Source of the DNA: Alphaproteobacteria bacterium
Lineage (GTDB): Bacteria > Pseudomonadota > Alphaproteobacteria > UBA9219
Direction of reading: 5' to 3'
NCBI GenBank assembly: GCA_009779135.1
Contig: WREW01000001.1
Location: forward strand, 30,233 to 94,232
DNA: 64,000 nt
Shown here: piece by piece, positions 41,535-51,419 of the stretch
How positions within the stretch are numbered: the stretch's first letter is position 1
How the letters are laid out: each line of letters starts with the position of its first letter
Made by a program: the position numbers and the translations under genes
Notes under the pieces: generated by a model
Told to the model about the DNA's origin: nothing
Database searches by the model: none
Seen by the model: only the letters and a program-made list of their open reading frames with translations

Positions 41535-42836
41535 ATGGATTTGATAAGCCAACCTTTTTACGCCAAAAGACCCTTCTGGCGCGCCCTCACAATTTTACTG
41601 GTGACGGTGGCTTTGGCCTTTGGGGCGAGCGCGCAGGCGGCCCCGAAAGCCAAGGGCAAAAAGCGCGCCAGCAAAGCCGCCATACAGCGCGTAGTCCCCG
41701 CCAAGCCGCCGGAGCCCACACCCTACGCCGATCTGGTGATCGAGGCCCGCACAGGCCGCATTCTTCTTGAAACTGACAGCACGGCCAGCCGCCAGCCGGC
41801 CTCTTTGACCAAGATGATGACGCTTTATATCGTCTTTCAGGCTTTGGAAAACGGGGTTCTAAGGCTTGATACGCCCTTGGAGGTCTCGGCTTTGGCCGCA
41901 ACCCAGCCGCCTTCGAAAATAGGGTTGAAAGCGGGCCAGAAAATCCGCGCTCAGGACGCCATTTTGGCGCTTGTCACGCAATCCGCCAATGATGTCTCTG
42001 TCGTGCTGGCCGAAGCGCTGGGCGGAAGTGTGGAAGGCTTTGCCGAATTGATGGGCCGCCAAGCGCGCGCCCTTGGCATGCAACAAAGCGTTTTTGAAAA
42101 CCCGCATGGCCTGCCCTGCCCGACGCAGATAACGTCGGCGCGGGATATGGCCAAGCTCGGCTATGCGTTGGTTTATCATCACCCGGGTTTTTACCCCTAT
42201 TTCAGCCAGATGACCTTTCATTATAACGGGCGCATCATCAGCAACCACAACCGCCTTATGGAGCGCTATCAAGGCATGGACGGCATCAAAACCGGCTATA
42301 TAAAAGCCTCGGGCTTTAACCTTGTGGCCTCGGCTGAACGCGATGGTGTGCGGCTTATAGGGGTCGTTTTCGGCGGCAGCAATGCGCGCGCGCGGGACGA
42401 TCAGATGGAGCAGCTTTTGGACGAAGGGTTTGATTTAATTGACAAAAGACCCCATGGCCATGCGAGCGACCATTATATAGCGCTGCCGAGCAAAGTGGCC
42501 GCAGCCTTCCCGCACGCAAGGGCCGCGCGCTATGAACGCCAGCCGCGCCATGCCCCAAGGCCTCCTGCGCTTGAAACGTCACAGCCGCCGCAATGGGGCA
42601 TACAGGTGGGTGCATTCAGCGATGTGGCCGGTGCGCAACGTGCTTTAACAAGCATGGCTTATGCCATGACTCCCCTTTTGGATGGGGCAGAGCAAAGTCT
42701 GCAGAAAATCACGGTGGAAGACGGCTCAGCCATGTACCGCGCTCGCTTTATGAAGCTTGACCAGACAACAGCGCGCGCCGCCTGTTCTTATATGGTGCGC
42801 CACGGGCAGGGATGCCTTGTGATTTCGGGGTCTTAA
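41535..42836 (+). CDS. D-alanyl-D-alanine carboxypeptidase with C-terminal SPOR domain
   Basis: SRQPASLTKMMTLYIVF (SxxK), SANDVS (SxN), GIKTGYI (KTG); SPOR-like WGIQVGAFSDVAGAQRAL. Confidence 0.93.
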   Translation: MDLISQPFYAKRPFWRALTILLVTVALAFGASAQAAPKAKGKKRASKAAIQRVVPAKPPEPTPYADLVIEARTGRILLETDSTASRQPASLTKMMTLYIVFQALENGVLRLDTPLEVSALAATQPPSKIGLKAGQKIRAQDAILALVTQSANDVSVVLAEALGGSVEGFAELMGRQARALGMQQSVFENPHGLPCPTQITSARDMAKLGYALVYHHPGFYPYFSQMTFHYNGRIISNHNRLMERYQGMDGIKTGYIKASGFNLVASAERDGVRLIGVVFGGSNARARDDQMEQLLDEGFDLIDKRPHGHASDHYIALPSKVAAAFPHARAARYERQPRHAPRPPALETSQPPQWGIQVGAFSDVAGAQRALTSMAYAMTPLLDGAEQSLQKITVEDGSAMYRARFMKLDQTTARAACSYMVRHGQGCLVISGS

Positions 42837-42840
42837 AGCC

Positions 42841-43362
42841 CTACTCCTCAAACGCCAAAAGGCTTGAAACAGGAACGTCCAGACAGTCACGCCCCCGCAG
42901 GCCGGTAAGCTCGATCAGGAAAGCCGCAGCCACCACCTCAGCCCCGCACTGGCGGGCCAGCTTTATGGCCGTGGCGGCTGTGCCGCCGATGGCAATCACA
43001 TCATCCATAAGCACGGTACGCGCCCCTTGGGGGATCATATCCTCTTGAATCTCAAGGTGGTCATGCCCATATTCCAGATCATAGGCCAAAGATTTCGTCG
43101 CGCCCGGGAGCTTGCCTTTTTTGCGCACCATCACAAGCGGAACGCCCAAAGAAGCCGCCAAAGGGGCCGCCACAAGAAAGCCGCGCGCCTCGACCGCCAG
43201 AAGGCAGGCGGGGTTAAGAGCCCCCACAAGGTCAGTCATTTGCCGGCAGGCCTGCTGCCAAGCGGCCGGCTTAGCCAAAAGCGAGGCGATATCATAGAAA
43301 AGGATTCCTTCTTTAGGAAAATCAGGGATCGTGCGGATTGCGGTTTTAAGATCAAGTTCCAT
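42841..43362 (-). CDS. apt: Adenine phosphoribosyltransferase
   Basis: MELDLKTAIRTIPDFPKEGILFYDI; VEARGFLVAAPLA; VLMDDVIAIGGTAAT. Confidence 0.93.
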   Translation of the reverse strand: MELDLKTAIRTIPDFPKEGILFYDIASLLAKPAAWQQACRQMTDLVGALNPACLLAVEARGFLVAAPLAASLGVPLVMVRKKGKLPGATKSLAYDLEYGHDHLEIQEDMIPQGARTVLMDDVIAIGGTAATAIKLARQCGAEVVAAAFLIELTGLRGRDCLDVPVSSLLAFEE

Positions 43363-43457
43363 CAAGAGCCTCAAAAAAGCAGAAGACGTTAAGAATATGG
43401 AAAAGCTTTGCAAGGATAGTTAAAAAGAGGAAAGAATATCTTAACGGAGAGACCCCT

Positions 43458-44597
43458 ATGGCCGCCCATCTTTCGCAAGATGATGTCAAAAAACTTTTGG
43501 AAGAACCATCCCCCTCGGTACGCGCCGAGGTGGCGCGTAAAATCGCCAATGAGATCGACAGCCCGACTCTAAACCAAAGCGAGATTGATCTGGCGCATGA
43601 AGTTGTGCGCCTGATGGCCAAGGATGTTGAAGCCTCAGTCCGCGCAGCTTTAGCCTTTAATTTGCGCCGCGCCTCACGTCTGCCGCATGATATCGCGCTG
43701 GCTTTGGCGCAGGATATCGAGCAAGTGGCGCGTCCGATTTTGCAGGATTCCTCTGTGCTGACGGATGATGATCTTATTATGATTATCAAACAAGGACACA
43801 CGCAAAAACAGGAAGCCATCGCCGCGCGGCCTCATGTTTCCAAGGAAGTGTCCGATGTCATTATTACCGAAGCTTCGGAAGATGCTGTTTCAACCCTGAT
43901 GCGCAATGACGGCGCTAAAATCACGCAAACAAGCTACGAAAAAGCACTCACCCGCTTTGAAGGAAGTGAAAAAGTCAAAGAGGCCATTGTCAAAAGAAAG
44001 TTCATCCCCATGGCGGTGGCTGAACGTCTGGCCTCGGTGGTTTCGCGTCAGCTTAAAGATTATCTGGTCGCGCATCATGATTTGCCGGCAGCACTGGCCA
44101 CGGATCTTGTGATTCAGGGCCATGAACGCGCCGTTGTTGAAATGGCTTCGGGCGGTTCGGTTGAGGAAGTTGAAAAACTGGTTGCGCAGATGCAAACGCA
44201 TGGCCGCCTGACGCCCTCTATTATCCTACGCGGTCTTTGTATGGGCGATCTGATGTTTTTTGAGGCCGCCATGGCGGCGCGCGCCAATGTGCCTTTGATG
44301 AATGCGCGCATTCTTATTCATGACGCGGGACGACTCGGGCTTGAGACGCTTTACAAACAGACAAGCATGCCGGACAACATGTTTCCCATCGTCCGCGCCG
44401 CGCTTGATGTTGTGCATGAAACGCAAATGGACGGCCAGCCCTACGACCGCGAACGCTACCACGCCCGCGTGATCGAGCGCGTGCTTACCCAGTTTGAAAA
44501 AGTCAATCTCGACGATTTCGATTATCTTATAAGCAAGCTGGGCGATATCCTGTCTTTCGAAGACATGAACGCGGCGAATAAGTCGCCTATTTCTTGA
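43458..44597 (+). CDS. DUF2336 domain-containing protein
   Basis: HEAT-like repeats, SVRAEVARKIANEI, VRAALAFNLRRASRLPHDIALALAQDIEQVARPIL. Confidence 0.78.
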   Translation: MAAHLSQDDVKKLLEEPSPSVRAEVARKIANEIDSPTLNQSEIDLAHEVVRLMAKDVEASVRAALAFNLRRASRLPHDIALALAQDIEQVARPILQDSSVLTDDDLIMIIKQGHTQKQEAIAARPHVSKEVSDVIITEASEDAVSTLMRNDGAKITQTSYEKALTRFEGSEKVKEAIVKRKFIPMAVAERLASVVSRQLKDYLVAHHDLPAALATDLVIQGHERAVVEMASGGSVEEVEKLVAQMQTHGRLTPSIILRGLCMGDLMFFEAAMAARANVPLMNARILIHDAGRLGLETLYKQTSMPDNMFPIVRAALDVVHETQMDGQPYDRERYHARVIERVLTQFEKVNLDDFDYLISKLGDILSFEDMNAANKSPIS

Positions 44598-44625
44598 CAC
44601 AGCGGATAGGTGGGGGTGGCCCCCC

Positions 44626-45348
44626 TCAAGCAAACCGTGCCCGTATAAAACGCGATAGGCTGTCTTTGGTAAAAAGAAAAACCGAGCCATCTTCATGGGC
44701 GGCCAGAAGACTTTGTCCGTCATGGCTCCAGATGAGGCCGACAGTGCGCGCGCCCAAAGGCGGCAGAATCACCATCTCATGCCGTCCGTCAAAAGGAACC
44801 AGAAGAATAAGGCCGTTTTCATAGCCCACGGCCAGCAAAGGCTCATGCGCGTGCGGCGCCACACAGCAGGCCGGACTATCTGTTTTTATATCCGCAAGCA
44901 GCTCTGCGTGCGTTTCTTCCTCCGCGCTGGGGAAGGGGGCGTTGAAGACTTCGGGATGGCCCAGAGGCCTTCCTTCCTCATCAAGCCTGTAGAGCAAACC
45001 ACCGCTTGCGTAAGCGCGGCAGCCGTCAGGGCCTGCGGCCACATGCTCGATCCTTTGGCCCTTATGCTGTGCAAGGAGGGTCGGCGCCGCGATCTGCGGA
45101 TCAATCAAATAAACAGCGCCATCATCGCCGCCGGATAAAAAAGCATGAGCGTCACTGTCAGCGCAGACGCAAAGAACGGCACCATCATGAAGCTTGAAGA
45201 TATAAGGCTCCACACCGGCATCATCCGTCGGCACAAGAAAAACCTGCCCGTCCGTCAAAGCGCCCAAAGCCCAGTCGCCTCGGCGGTTGTGCGTCAGGCT
45301 TAAAATATTTTGGCCTATATGCCATTGGCGGCGGAAGGGGCTGTTCAT
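44626..45348 (-). CDS. WD40-repeat-like protein
   Basis: Repeated GDWALGALTDGQVFL / AHAFLSGGDDGAVYLIDP / GLIWSHDGQSLLAAHEDGSVFLF. Confidence 0.7.
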   Translation of the reverse strand: MNSPFRRQWHIGQNILSLTHNRRGDWALGALTDGQVFLVPTDDAGVEPYIFKLHDGAVLCVCADSDAHAFLSGGDDGAVYLIDPQIAAPTLLAQHKGQRIEHVAAGPDGCRAYASGGLLYRLDEEGRPLGHPEVFNAPFPSAEEETHAELLADIKTDSPACCVAPHAHEPLLAVGYENGLILLVPFDGRHEMVILPPLGARTVGLIWSHDGQSLLAAHEDGSVFLFTKDSLSRFIRARFA

Positions 45349-46229
45349 GAAAAATAAACCCTTGCCTTTTGCGCGTCCTTAGCAAGCTGCGCTTTGAGCT
45401 GATCCGTTGAGTCAAACTTTTGCGCGGGCCGTAGCGGCGCAAGAAACGCAACATCCAGCGTCTGGCCATAGAGATCTTTATGAAAATCGAAAAGATGAAC
45501 CTCAACAACATCTTTGGGCGGGCCGTAATAACCCATAGCTTGATGCCATAAGCCGTCCGGCGTGCGCGCCTGCATGATATAAGCGCCCACCGGCGGGCGG
45601 ATGCTGTCTTGCGGGTCAATATTGGCGGTGGGATAGGAAAGCTGGTGGCCGAGGCTCTTTCCTTTCTCAACGCGCCCGCTGACGATAAAAGGCCGCCCCA
45701 AAAGCGCGCGCGCCTGATCGAAATCGCCGGATTTGATAAGCTCGCGCAGGCGTGAGCTTGACACAATATGGCCCTGCGCATCGCGGCAGGCCGGAACAGG
45801 GTCAAACCCTATGCGGCTGGCGGCCAAAGTCTGACTTAACAAGGCATGATCGCCTGCGCGATCGCAGCCGAACGCAAAATTAAAACCGACCACCACATGG
45901 CGCGCCGCAAGCGCGTCAATCAGAATCTCCTGAACAAAAGCCTGCGGCGTTTTTGATGCCAATATATTATCAAAAGGCAGAGCAATCACCGCATCAACAC
46001 CGGCCTCTTTCAAAAGACATTCTTTCAAAGGCGCAGGGGTCAATAAAAAACTTTCCGCCTTTTTATTAAAATAAGAAAGAGGATGCGGCTGAAACGTCAA
46101 AGCATAAAAAGGAACGCCGTAAGATAAAGTCAGGGCCTTGCCTTTTTCCAAAACGGCCCTGTGGCCGCAATGCACGCCGTCAAAATTGCCCAGCGCCAAA
46201 ACGCCGCCTTGAGGCAAAGATGTTTGCAT
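45345..46229 (-). CDS. ribF: Bifunctional riboflavin kinase/FAD synthetase
   Basis: LGNFDGVHCGHRAVLEKG; VGFNFAFGCDRAGD; LGHQLSYPTANI. Confidence 0.95.
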   Translation of the reverse strand: MQTSLPQGGVLALGNFDGVHCGHRAVLEKGKALTLSYGVPFYALTFQPHPLSYFNKKAESFLLTPAPLKECLLKEAGVDAVIALPFDNILASKTPQAFVQEILIDALAARHVVVGFNFAFGCDRAGDHALLSQTLAASRIGFDPVPACRDAQGHIVSSSRLRELIKSGDFDQARALLGRPFIVSGRVEKGKSLGHQLSYPTANIDPQDSIRPPVGAYIMQARTPDGLWHQAMGYYGPPKDVVEVHLFDFHKDLYGQTLDVAFLAPLRPAQKFDSTDQLKAQLAKDAQKARVYFS

Positions 46230-46241
46230 GGATGCGTTCCT

Positions 46242-46694
46242 TTACGAGGTTTCTTTTTTTTGCCAGCCTTGAGCGGTTTGCTGCCAGTAGGTCAGGTTTT
46301 TGCCATCTGCTTTATAGCGTTTCCAAGCCTGCCGCGCCAGCTCTACCGCCGGCGCGTCCGCCTCGCTGAAAAGATGACAAATCAGGTCATAGAGATCTGT
46401 TTCATGCGCCTGCGCGCTGCCGAGCAAAAACAAAACTTGCGCGTTATTGGGATTTTCCGCCTGCGCCGTAAGCCAGACCGGCTGATGCGCTGCCTGCCCG
46501 TCCTGCGCAGTGCCGTGAGGAAGAAAGGAGGTGGGATTAAACTGCCAGAGCTGTTCAGCTAAAGGCTCAACCGCGTTCTTGCGGTCAAGCCGCACCACGG
46601 CGCGCATGCCGCGCGCCAGCGTTTTTTCCAAAAGCTCAGGCAAAGCCTGCGCGATCGGGCGGCTGGTGAGATGGTAAAAACGGACTTCGGTCAT
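46242..46694 (-). CDS. holC: DNA polymerase III chi subunit
   Basis: MTEVRFYHLTSRPIAQALPELLEKTLARGMRAVVRL; genuine start at 46694, not the ORF-track start. Confidence 0.87.
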   Translation of the reverse strand: MTEVRFYHLTSRPIAQALPELLEKTLARGMRAVVRLDRKNAVEPLAEQLWQFNPTSFLPHGTAQDGQAAHQPVWLTAQAENPNNAQVLFLLGSAQAHETDLYDLICHLFSEADAPAVELARQAWKRYKADGKNLTYWQQTAQGWQKKETS

Positions 46695-46784
46695 AGGGAT
46701 AGTATTAGCGCTCCTTTTGCGTGACTTGAAGAACAAAATCATATAAAACAACGAAAAGTTTGGAAAAAAGAAAGTCGAAAAACC

Positions 46785-47585
46785 ATGCGTATAATCTTTT
46801 TGGGCGATGTCATAGGCCGCGCGGGGCGTGAAGGATTGGCGCGGCATCTGCCGGAGCTTGCGGCACAATTCAAGCCTGATGCGGTGATTGTGAATGTTGA
46901 AAATGCCGCAGCGGGCAGGGGGGTTACGCTTAAAATCGCGCAGGAGATTATGGCCCTTGGGGTGGATGTCATGACCACCGGCAATCATGTCTGGGATCAA
47001 AAAGAGCTGATGAGCTCCATCGCCCTGATCCCCCAGCTGATAAGGCCCATCAATTATCCGCAAGCCATGCCCGGGCAGGGATTTTACCGCCATACGCTCA
47101 AGGACGGGCGGCGGATTATGGTTGTCAATGTTATGGGCCAGCTTGGCATGCCGATGCTTTTGGATGATCCTTTTGCGGCGATGGATGCGTTTTTGGCGCG
47201 TTATCCGCTCAAGAGGGAGGCCGATGCCGTCTTTGTGGATTTTCACGCCGAAGCAAGCTCGGAAAAAGTCGCCATGGGCCATTTTCTGGATGGCCGCGTT
47301 TCCGCCGTGATCGGAACGCACACACATATTCCCACAATGGACGCGCGCCTTTTGTCGGGCGGCACGGCCACGCAGACCGATACGGGCATGTGCGGCGATT
47401 ATAACAGCGTGATCGGCTTTAAAAAAGAACAGTCCCTTTGGCGCTTTACGCACAAAGCCCAAGGCGAGCGGCTGGTTGCGGCGGAAGGCCCCGCAACCGT
47501 CTGCGGCGCATTTATTGAAACCGATGACGCCACAGGCCTTGCAAAAAGCATCACGCGCATTCAAACCGGCGCGCCGCTTTCTTAA
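46785..47585 (+). CDS. YmdB-family metallophosphoesterase
   Basis: MRIIFLGDVIGRAGREGL; VVNVENAAAGRGVT; TGNHVWDQKEL; VIGTHTHIPT. Confidence 0.93.
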   Translation: MRIIFLGDVIGRAGREGLARHLPELAAQFKPDAVIVNVENAAAGRGVTLKIAQEIMALGVDVMTTGNHVWDQKELMSSIALIPQLIRPINYPQAMPGQGFYRHTLKDGRRIMVVNVMGQLGMPMLLDDPFAAMDAFLARYPLKREADAVFVDFHAEASSEKVAMGHFLDGRVSAVIGTHTHIPTMDARLLSGGTATQTDTGMCGDYNSVIGFKKEQSLWRFTHKAQGERLVAAEGPATVCGAFIETDDATGLAKSITRIQTGAPLS

Positions 47586-48070
47586 TAAGAAAGATCGTGA
47601 ATGCCCGCGCCACGGGGAATGCGCACGGATATCCCAAGGCCTCGCTTGGCCTCAACATCGCAGATAAACCCATCCGGTGTTTCTTTAATATGATGGCCGC
47701 CCAGAGACGTTACGGTGTGCATGATGGCGCGCCATGGTTCATACGCAGGCCCTTTTGGCGCCTGAGAGAAAAAGAAATGATGCACGGCCAGATAGGTGAG
47801 GTTTTTGTTGGCCTCATCAAGGTCAAAACCTATCAGGCCGCTGTTGCCGTTTTGAACAAAAAGAGTCTTGTGTGCCGCTTGAAGGAAAATATGGAGGCAG
47901 CCCGTTGTTAAAGGCCTCGCCTCGGGGTCAATTCTGGTCGCAAGAGCCATGCGATCGCTGCAGGCAATAAAAGGTTTGTTATCCGCCGTGCCGGCATAAA
48001 GCGTGTTGACCGGAAGCGTAAGAATCCTGCTGCCGCTGAACCAAAGACCAAGAGGAACTTTTTCTGTCAT
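47582..48070 (-). CDS. Hypothetical protein
   Basis: ORF MTEKVPLGLWFSGSRILTLPVNTLYAG...; no recognised domain; 3' end overlaps that of the YmdB-like gene. Confidence 0.6.
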   Translation of the reverse strand: MTEKVPLGLWFSGSRILTLPVNTLYAGTADNKPFIACSDRMALATRIDPEARPLTTGCLHIFLQAAHKTLFVQNGNSGLIGFDLDEANKNLTYLAVHHFFFSQAPKGPAYEPWRAIMHTVTSLGGHHIKETPDGFICDVEAKRGLGISVRIPRGAGIHDLSY

Positions 48071-48089
48071 AATATTTATCCTTTTTCTT

Positions 48090-48132
48090 TTGTCATTGGC
48101 AGGAGGGCCGCAAGGCCCGCCTGCCAATGACA
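48090..48132. repeat. Short palindromic element (family B-like variant)
   Basis: TTGTCATTGGCAGGAGGGCC-GCAA-GGCCCGCCTGCCAATGACAA. Confidence 0.88.
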
Positions 48133-48305
48133 ATAGCCTCTACCCACCCCCACGGCAATTCTTGCCGCTTTCAGGGTTAAAATATGCCCACCCCGCTAGG
48201 CCATCTTCACAGAAAAAACAAATAAAAACAAAGAGATATATTTTGGCACGCGCTTTGCTGCGATGGAGTTGGATCTTTGTCTTTTATTTTCATGAGGTAC
48301 TTGCC

Positions 48306-49613
48306 ATGTCTCTTTTTGCTGCTATGACCGTTGCTGTGGGTGGGCTGACGGCCCAGTCTTCGGCGATCAGTAATATTTCCGACAATCTCGCCAATGCGTC
48401 CACCACCGGCTACAAGCGCGTGGACACCAAGTTTGAATCGCTTGTGACGCAATCAGGCACGCGCTTTCACGATCCAGGTGGTGTTTTGGCGCTGCCTTAC
48501 TACAGGAACAGCACGCAAGGAAATCTGATTCCGGATTCAACAGCGACCTCGCTGGCCATCTCGGGCTCCGGTTACTTTCCTGTGCGTCCCGCTGTTGTCG
48601 GCGCGGACGGGCTGACGACGTTCGGCAACACCACCTATTTTACGCGCGCGGGCGACTTTACGTTGAACGCGGAAGGCTATCTCGTCAACAATGCGGGCTA
48701 TTATCTGACGGGCTACACAGTGACCACAGCCGGTCTTGTAGATACCTCCTCCGCCGACCCCATCCATCTTTCCGAGCTTTTGGACAATCCGGTTGCGACG
48801 TCAAACGTCAAATATGCCGCCAACCTGCCTGCCGGCGCGGAACTTAACATGCCCTTTGCGCCGTCCAACATCCAGATTTATGACGCGCTGGGAAGTGCGC
48901 ATGACATGTCCTTTACTTGGAGCAAAGTCGGCATCAATTCATGGGAGCTTCATCTGATCGTCCCTGATGCCGTCAATACAGGGGGTGTGTTCTCTGACTT
49001 TGACGTCACCATTCCCTTTACCTTTAACGACACGCTCAACCCGGGCACCATCCAGACCATCGGCGCGGGTGCCGGATGGACGGTGCTGACAAGCCCGACA
49101 GGCGCTGCCGAAATCAGCATTGATTTGAGTTATGAGGGCGCGGGGGCGGAGACGGTGGTGATTAATTTCGGCTCCTATAACAGCTCGGTCGGCGTGACGC
49201 AGTTTGCGGATACGACCATTACCGTCAGCACGCTTGAGCAAAACGGTATTCCGCGCGGTTCGTTCCAAAGCCTTTCAATCGATAATAACGGCTTTGTTTC
49301 GCTTAACTATGACAACGGACGCACGCGCATCATCGCGCAGATTCCGGTTGTTCAGTTCTTTGCGGAAAACCAGCTTCAGCGCATCACAGGCGGCGCGTTT
49401 GCGCAGACTTTGGGTTCCGGCTCGGCGCGGTTTGGCGTGGCGGGAACCAACGGAGCGGGACAGATTACATCTTATACGCTTGAGGGATCGAATGTTGATA
49501 TTGCGGACGAGTTCACCAAGATGATTACGGCGCAGCAGGTCTATTCGGCCAACGCCAAAACCATCACGACCTCAAACGCCATGATGCAGGAAGTCATCAA
49601 TATTATTCGGTAA
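48306..49613 (+). CDS. flgE: Flagellar hook protein FlgE
   Basis: MSLFAAMTVAVGGLTAQSSAISNISDNLANASTTGYKR; C-terminal SNVDIADEFTKMITAQQVYSANAKTITT. Confidence 0.93.
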   Translation: MSLFAAMTVAVGGLTAQSSAISNISDNLANASTTGYKRVDTKFESLVTQSGTRFHDPGGVLALPYYRNSTQGNLIPDSTATSLAISGSGYFPVRPAVVGADGLTTFGNTTYFTRAGDFTLNAEGYLVNNAGYYLTGYTVTTAGLVDTSSADPIHLSELLDNPVATSNVKYAANLPAGAELNMPFAPSNIQIYDALGSAHDMSFTWSKVGINSWELHLIVPDAVNTGGVFSDFDVTIPFTFNDTLNPGTIQTIGAGAGWTVLTSPTGAAEISIDLSYEGAGAETVVINFGSYNSSVGVTQFADTTITVSTLEQNGIPRGSFQSLSIDNNGFVSLNYDNGRTRIIAQIPVVQFFAENQLQRITGGAFAQTLGSGSARFGVAGTNGAGQITSYTLEGSNVDIADEFTKMITAQQVYSANAKTITTSNAMMQEVINIIR

Positions 49614-49622
49614 AGGTGATCC

Positions 49623-51401
49623 ATGTCGTTGATGACAGCCCTTAACATTGCTATTTCAGGCATCCGCACCAATGCAACGCAGCTTGAGCAGGTGGCCAGC
49701 AATATTTCCAACGCCGTAACGCCGGGCTATACGCGCAAAACCGTCACCACGGCGCCGGTTGTTTTAGGGGCAGCTGGCAGCGGTGTGCTGATAACGGGAT
49801 TTGTGCGCGCGGAAAACCGCGCCATGTTTACGACGCTTTCGCGCGCGACTTCGACAAACGGCTATTTTGACGGGCAGAACGGCTATTTGCAGCAGGTTAT
49901 GGATCTTCTGGGCATCAGCAACACGGATAATCCGACGCTTTCAGCAACGCTGGCGGATTTCGTCAATGCTTGGAACAATCTTGCGGCAACGCCGGAAAGT
50001 CAGGTCAACCAAAGACAAGTCGTCAACACAGCCACGTCCTTTTGTGTCGAAGTAAACCGTCTGGCCAATGAAGTTGAAAATCTGGATCGCCAGTGCCATG
50101 CCGAAATCGACTCGCTTTTAAAAGAGATGAACAGCTATCTTGAGCAGATTTATGATTTGAACGTTAAAATCTCGCAAGCCCAGAATGCGGGCCTTTCATC
50201 CGGTGATCTTCAGGATCAGCGCGATCAGATTATTATGATGATCTCGGACATCACCGAAGTTGCTGTTTTTGAAAGACCCAGCGGTCAGGTTGCGCTTTAT
50301 ACAAGAGGCGGCTACCAGCTTGTTGACGGCGCGGCTGTGCGCGCTTTCTCCTATGACGGAACGCATGTTTATGGCGGCAGTGACCCGACACTTGTTCTTG
50401 ATAATGTTTTGATGGGCGGACGTCTGCAGGCGCTGGTTTATTTCCGCGCAACAGCACCGAGCACGGTCACGGCAGCGGATGTTGATGCCGCGCTGGTGGA
50501 TGTCAATAATTATCTGGCGCAGATCCAGACGCTGAACACCCAGATTGTCGCGCTGGGCGGTGATGCGACGCTTGAAGCGGATCGAGCGGCGCTTATCACG
50601 CAGCTGCAAGCCATTATACCGGTGACGGCCACAACAAATCCGGACTTTTCGGTGACGCTGCGCGGTTTAAGCAATACAATTCTTTTGCAGGATAACCCGC
50701 CCATCATGGCCAATCTGGCTTTTGATGGAACACATGTGTATGACACAAGCAATCCGACTGTTTCGCTCAATGCGGTGCTGATGGGCGGCTCTTTGGGCGC
50801 GCAGCTATCCTCGCTTGGCGGCATTACCTCCGTAAGCACGGACGGCGGCACCAATGTCATTCAAAAACTGCGCAGCCAACTTGATGAGGTTGTGGCGATC
50901 TTTACGGATGTTATGACCTCGGCCACATCGGGACAGGATTCTTTTGCCGCGGCTTATAACAATGTCATAGGCGTGCCGGGGAATCTTGATGCGGACTTTT
51001 TCGTTGGAACGGATCGCACGACTTTCCGCGTCAATGATGCGCTTGTAAACGGCTCTGCAACATTGAAAATAGCGGCGGCGCAGGAAGTTATGGACGCCTT
51101 GGTCGATTCCACGCGCGCTTTCACGGCGGACGGTATAAGTGTTGTCGGCGCAAGCTATTCCACCTTTTTGACCTCGTCCTTTATCAGCTTTCAGCAGGCT
51201 GCCAACAATACGGGAACATTATTTACAACCGCCAACAATCTGCATGCTTTTATGGAGAAGAAGTTTACGGATGAAACGGGCGTAAACACGGATGATGAAC
51301 TCATCAAACTTGTTGAGTTTCAACATGCTTATGCCGCCTCGGCGCGCGTGATAAGCACGGTTAGGGAAATGTTTATCACTATTCATAATATGGTGTCATA
51401 A
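49623..51401 (+). CDS. flgK: Flagellar hook-associated protein FlgK
   Basis: ALNIAISGIRTNATQLEQVASNISNAVTPGYTRK; C-terminal EFQHAYAASARVISTVREMF. Confidence 0.92.
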   Translation: MSLMTALNIAISGIRTNATQLEQVASNISNAVTPGYTRKTVTTAPVVLGAAGSGVLITGFVRAENRAMFTTLSRATSTNGYFDGQNGYLQQVMDLLGISNTDNPTLSATLADFVNAWNNLAATPESQVNQRQVVNTATSFCVEVNRLANEVENLDRQCHAEIDSLLKEMNSYLEQIYDLNVKISQAQNAGLSSGDLQDQRDQIIMMISDITEVAVFERPSGQVALYTRGGYQLVDGAAVRAFSYDGTHVYGGSDPTLVLDNVLMGGRLQALVYFRATAPSTVTAADVDAALVDVNNYLAQIQTLNTQIVALGGDATLEADRAALITQLQAIIPVTATTNPDFSVTLRGLSNTILLQDNPPIMANLAFDGTHVYDTSNPTVSLNAVLMGGSLGAQLSSLGGITSVSTDGGTNVIQKLRSQLDEVVAIFTDVMTSATSGQDSFAAAYNNVIGVPGNLDADFFVGTDRTTFRVNDALVNGSATLKIAAAQEVMDALVDSTRAFTADGISVVGASYSTFLTSSFISFQQAANNTGTLFTTANNLHAFMEKKFTDETGVNTDDELIKLVEFQHAYAASARVISTVREMFITIHNMVS

Positions 51402-51419
51402 AAACGAAAGGAGGCAGGT

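Noticed and set aside
46695-47564. N-terminal extension of the 440-aa minus-strand ORF containing holC
   Set aside because: It is antisense to the well-supported YmdB-family gene (46785-47585). The HolC-like protein begins at MTEVRFYHL (46694).
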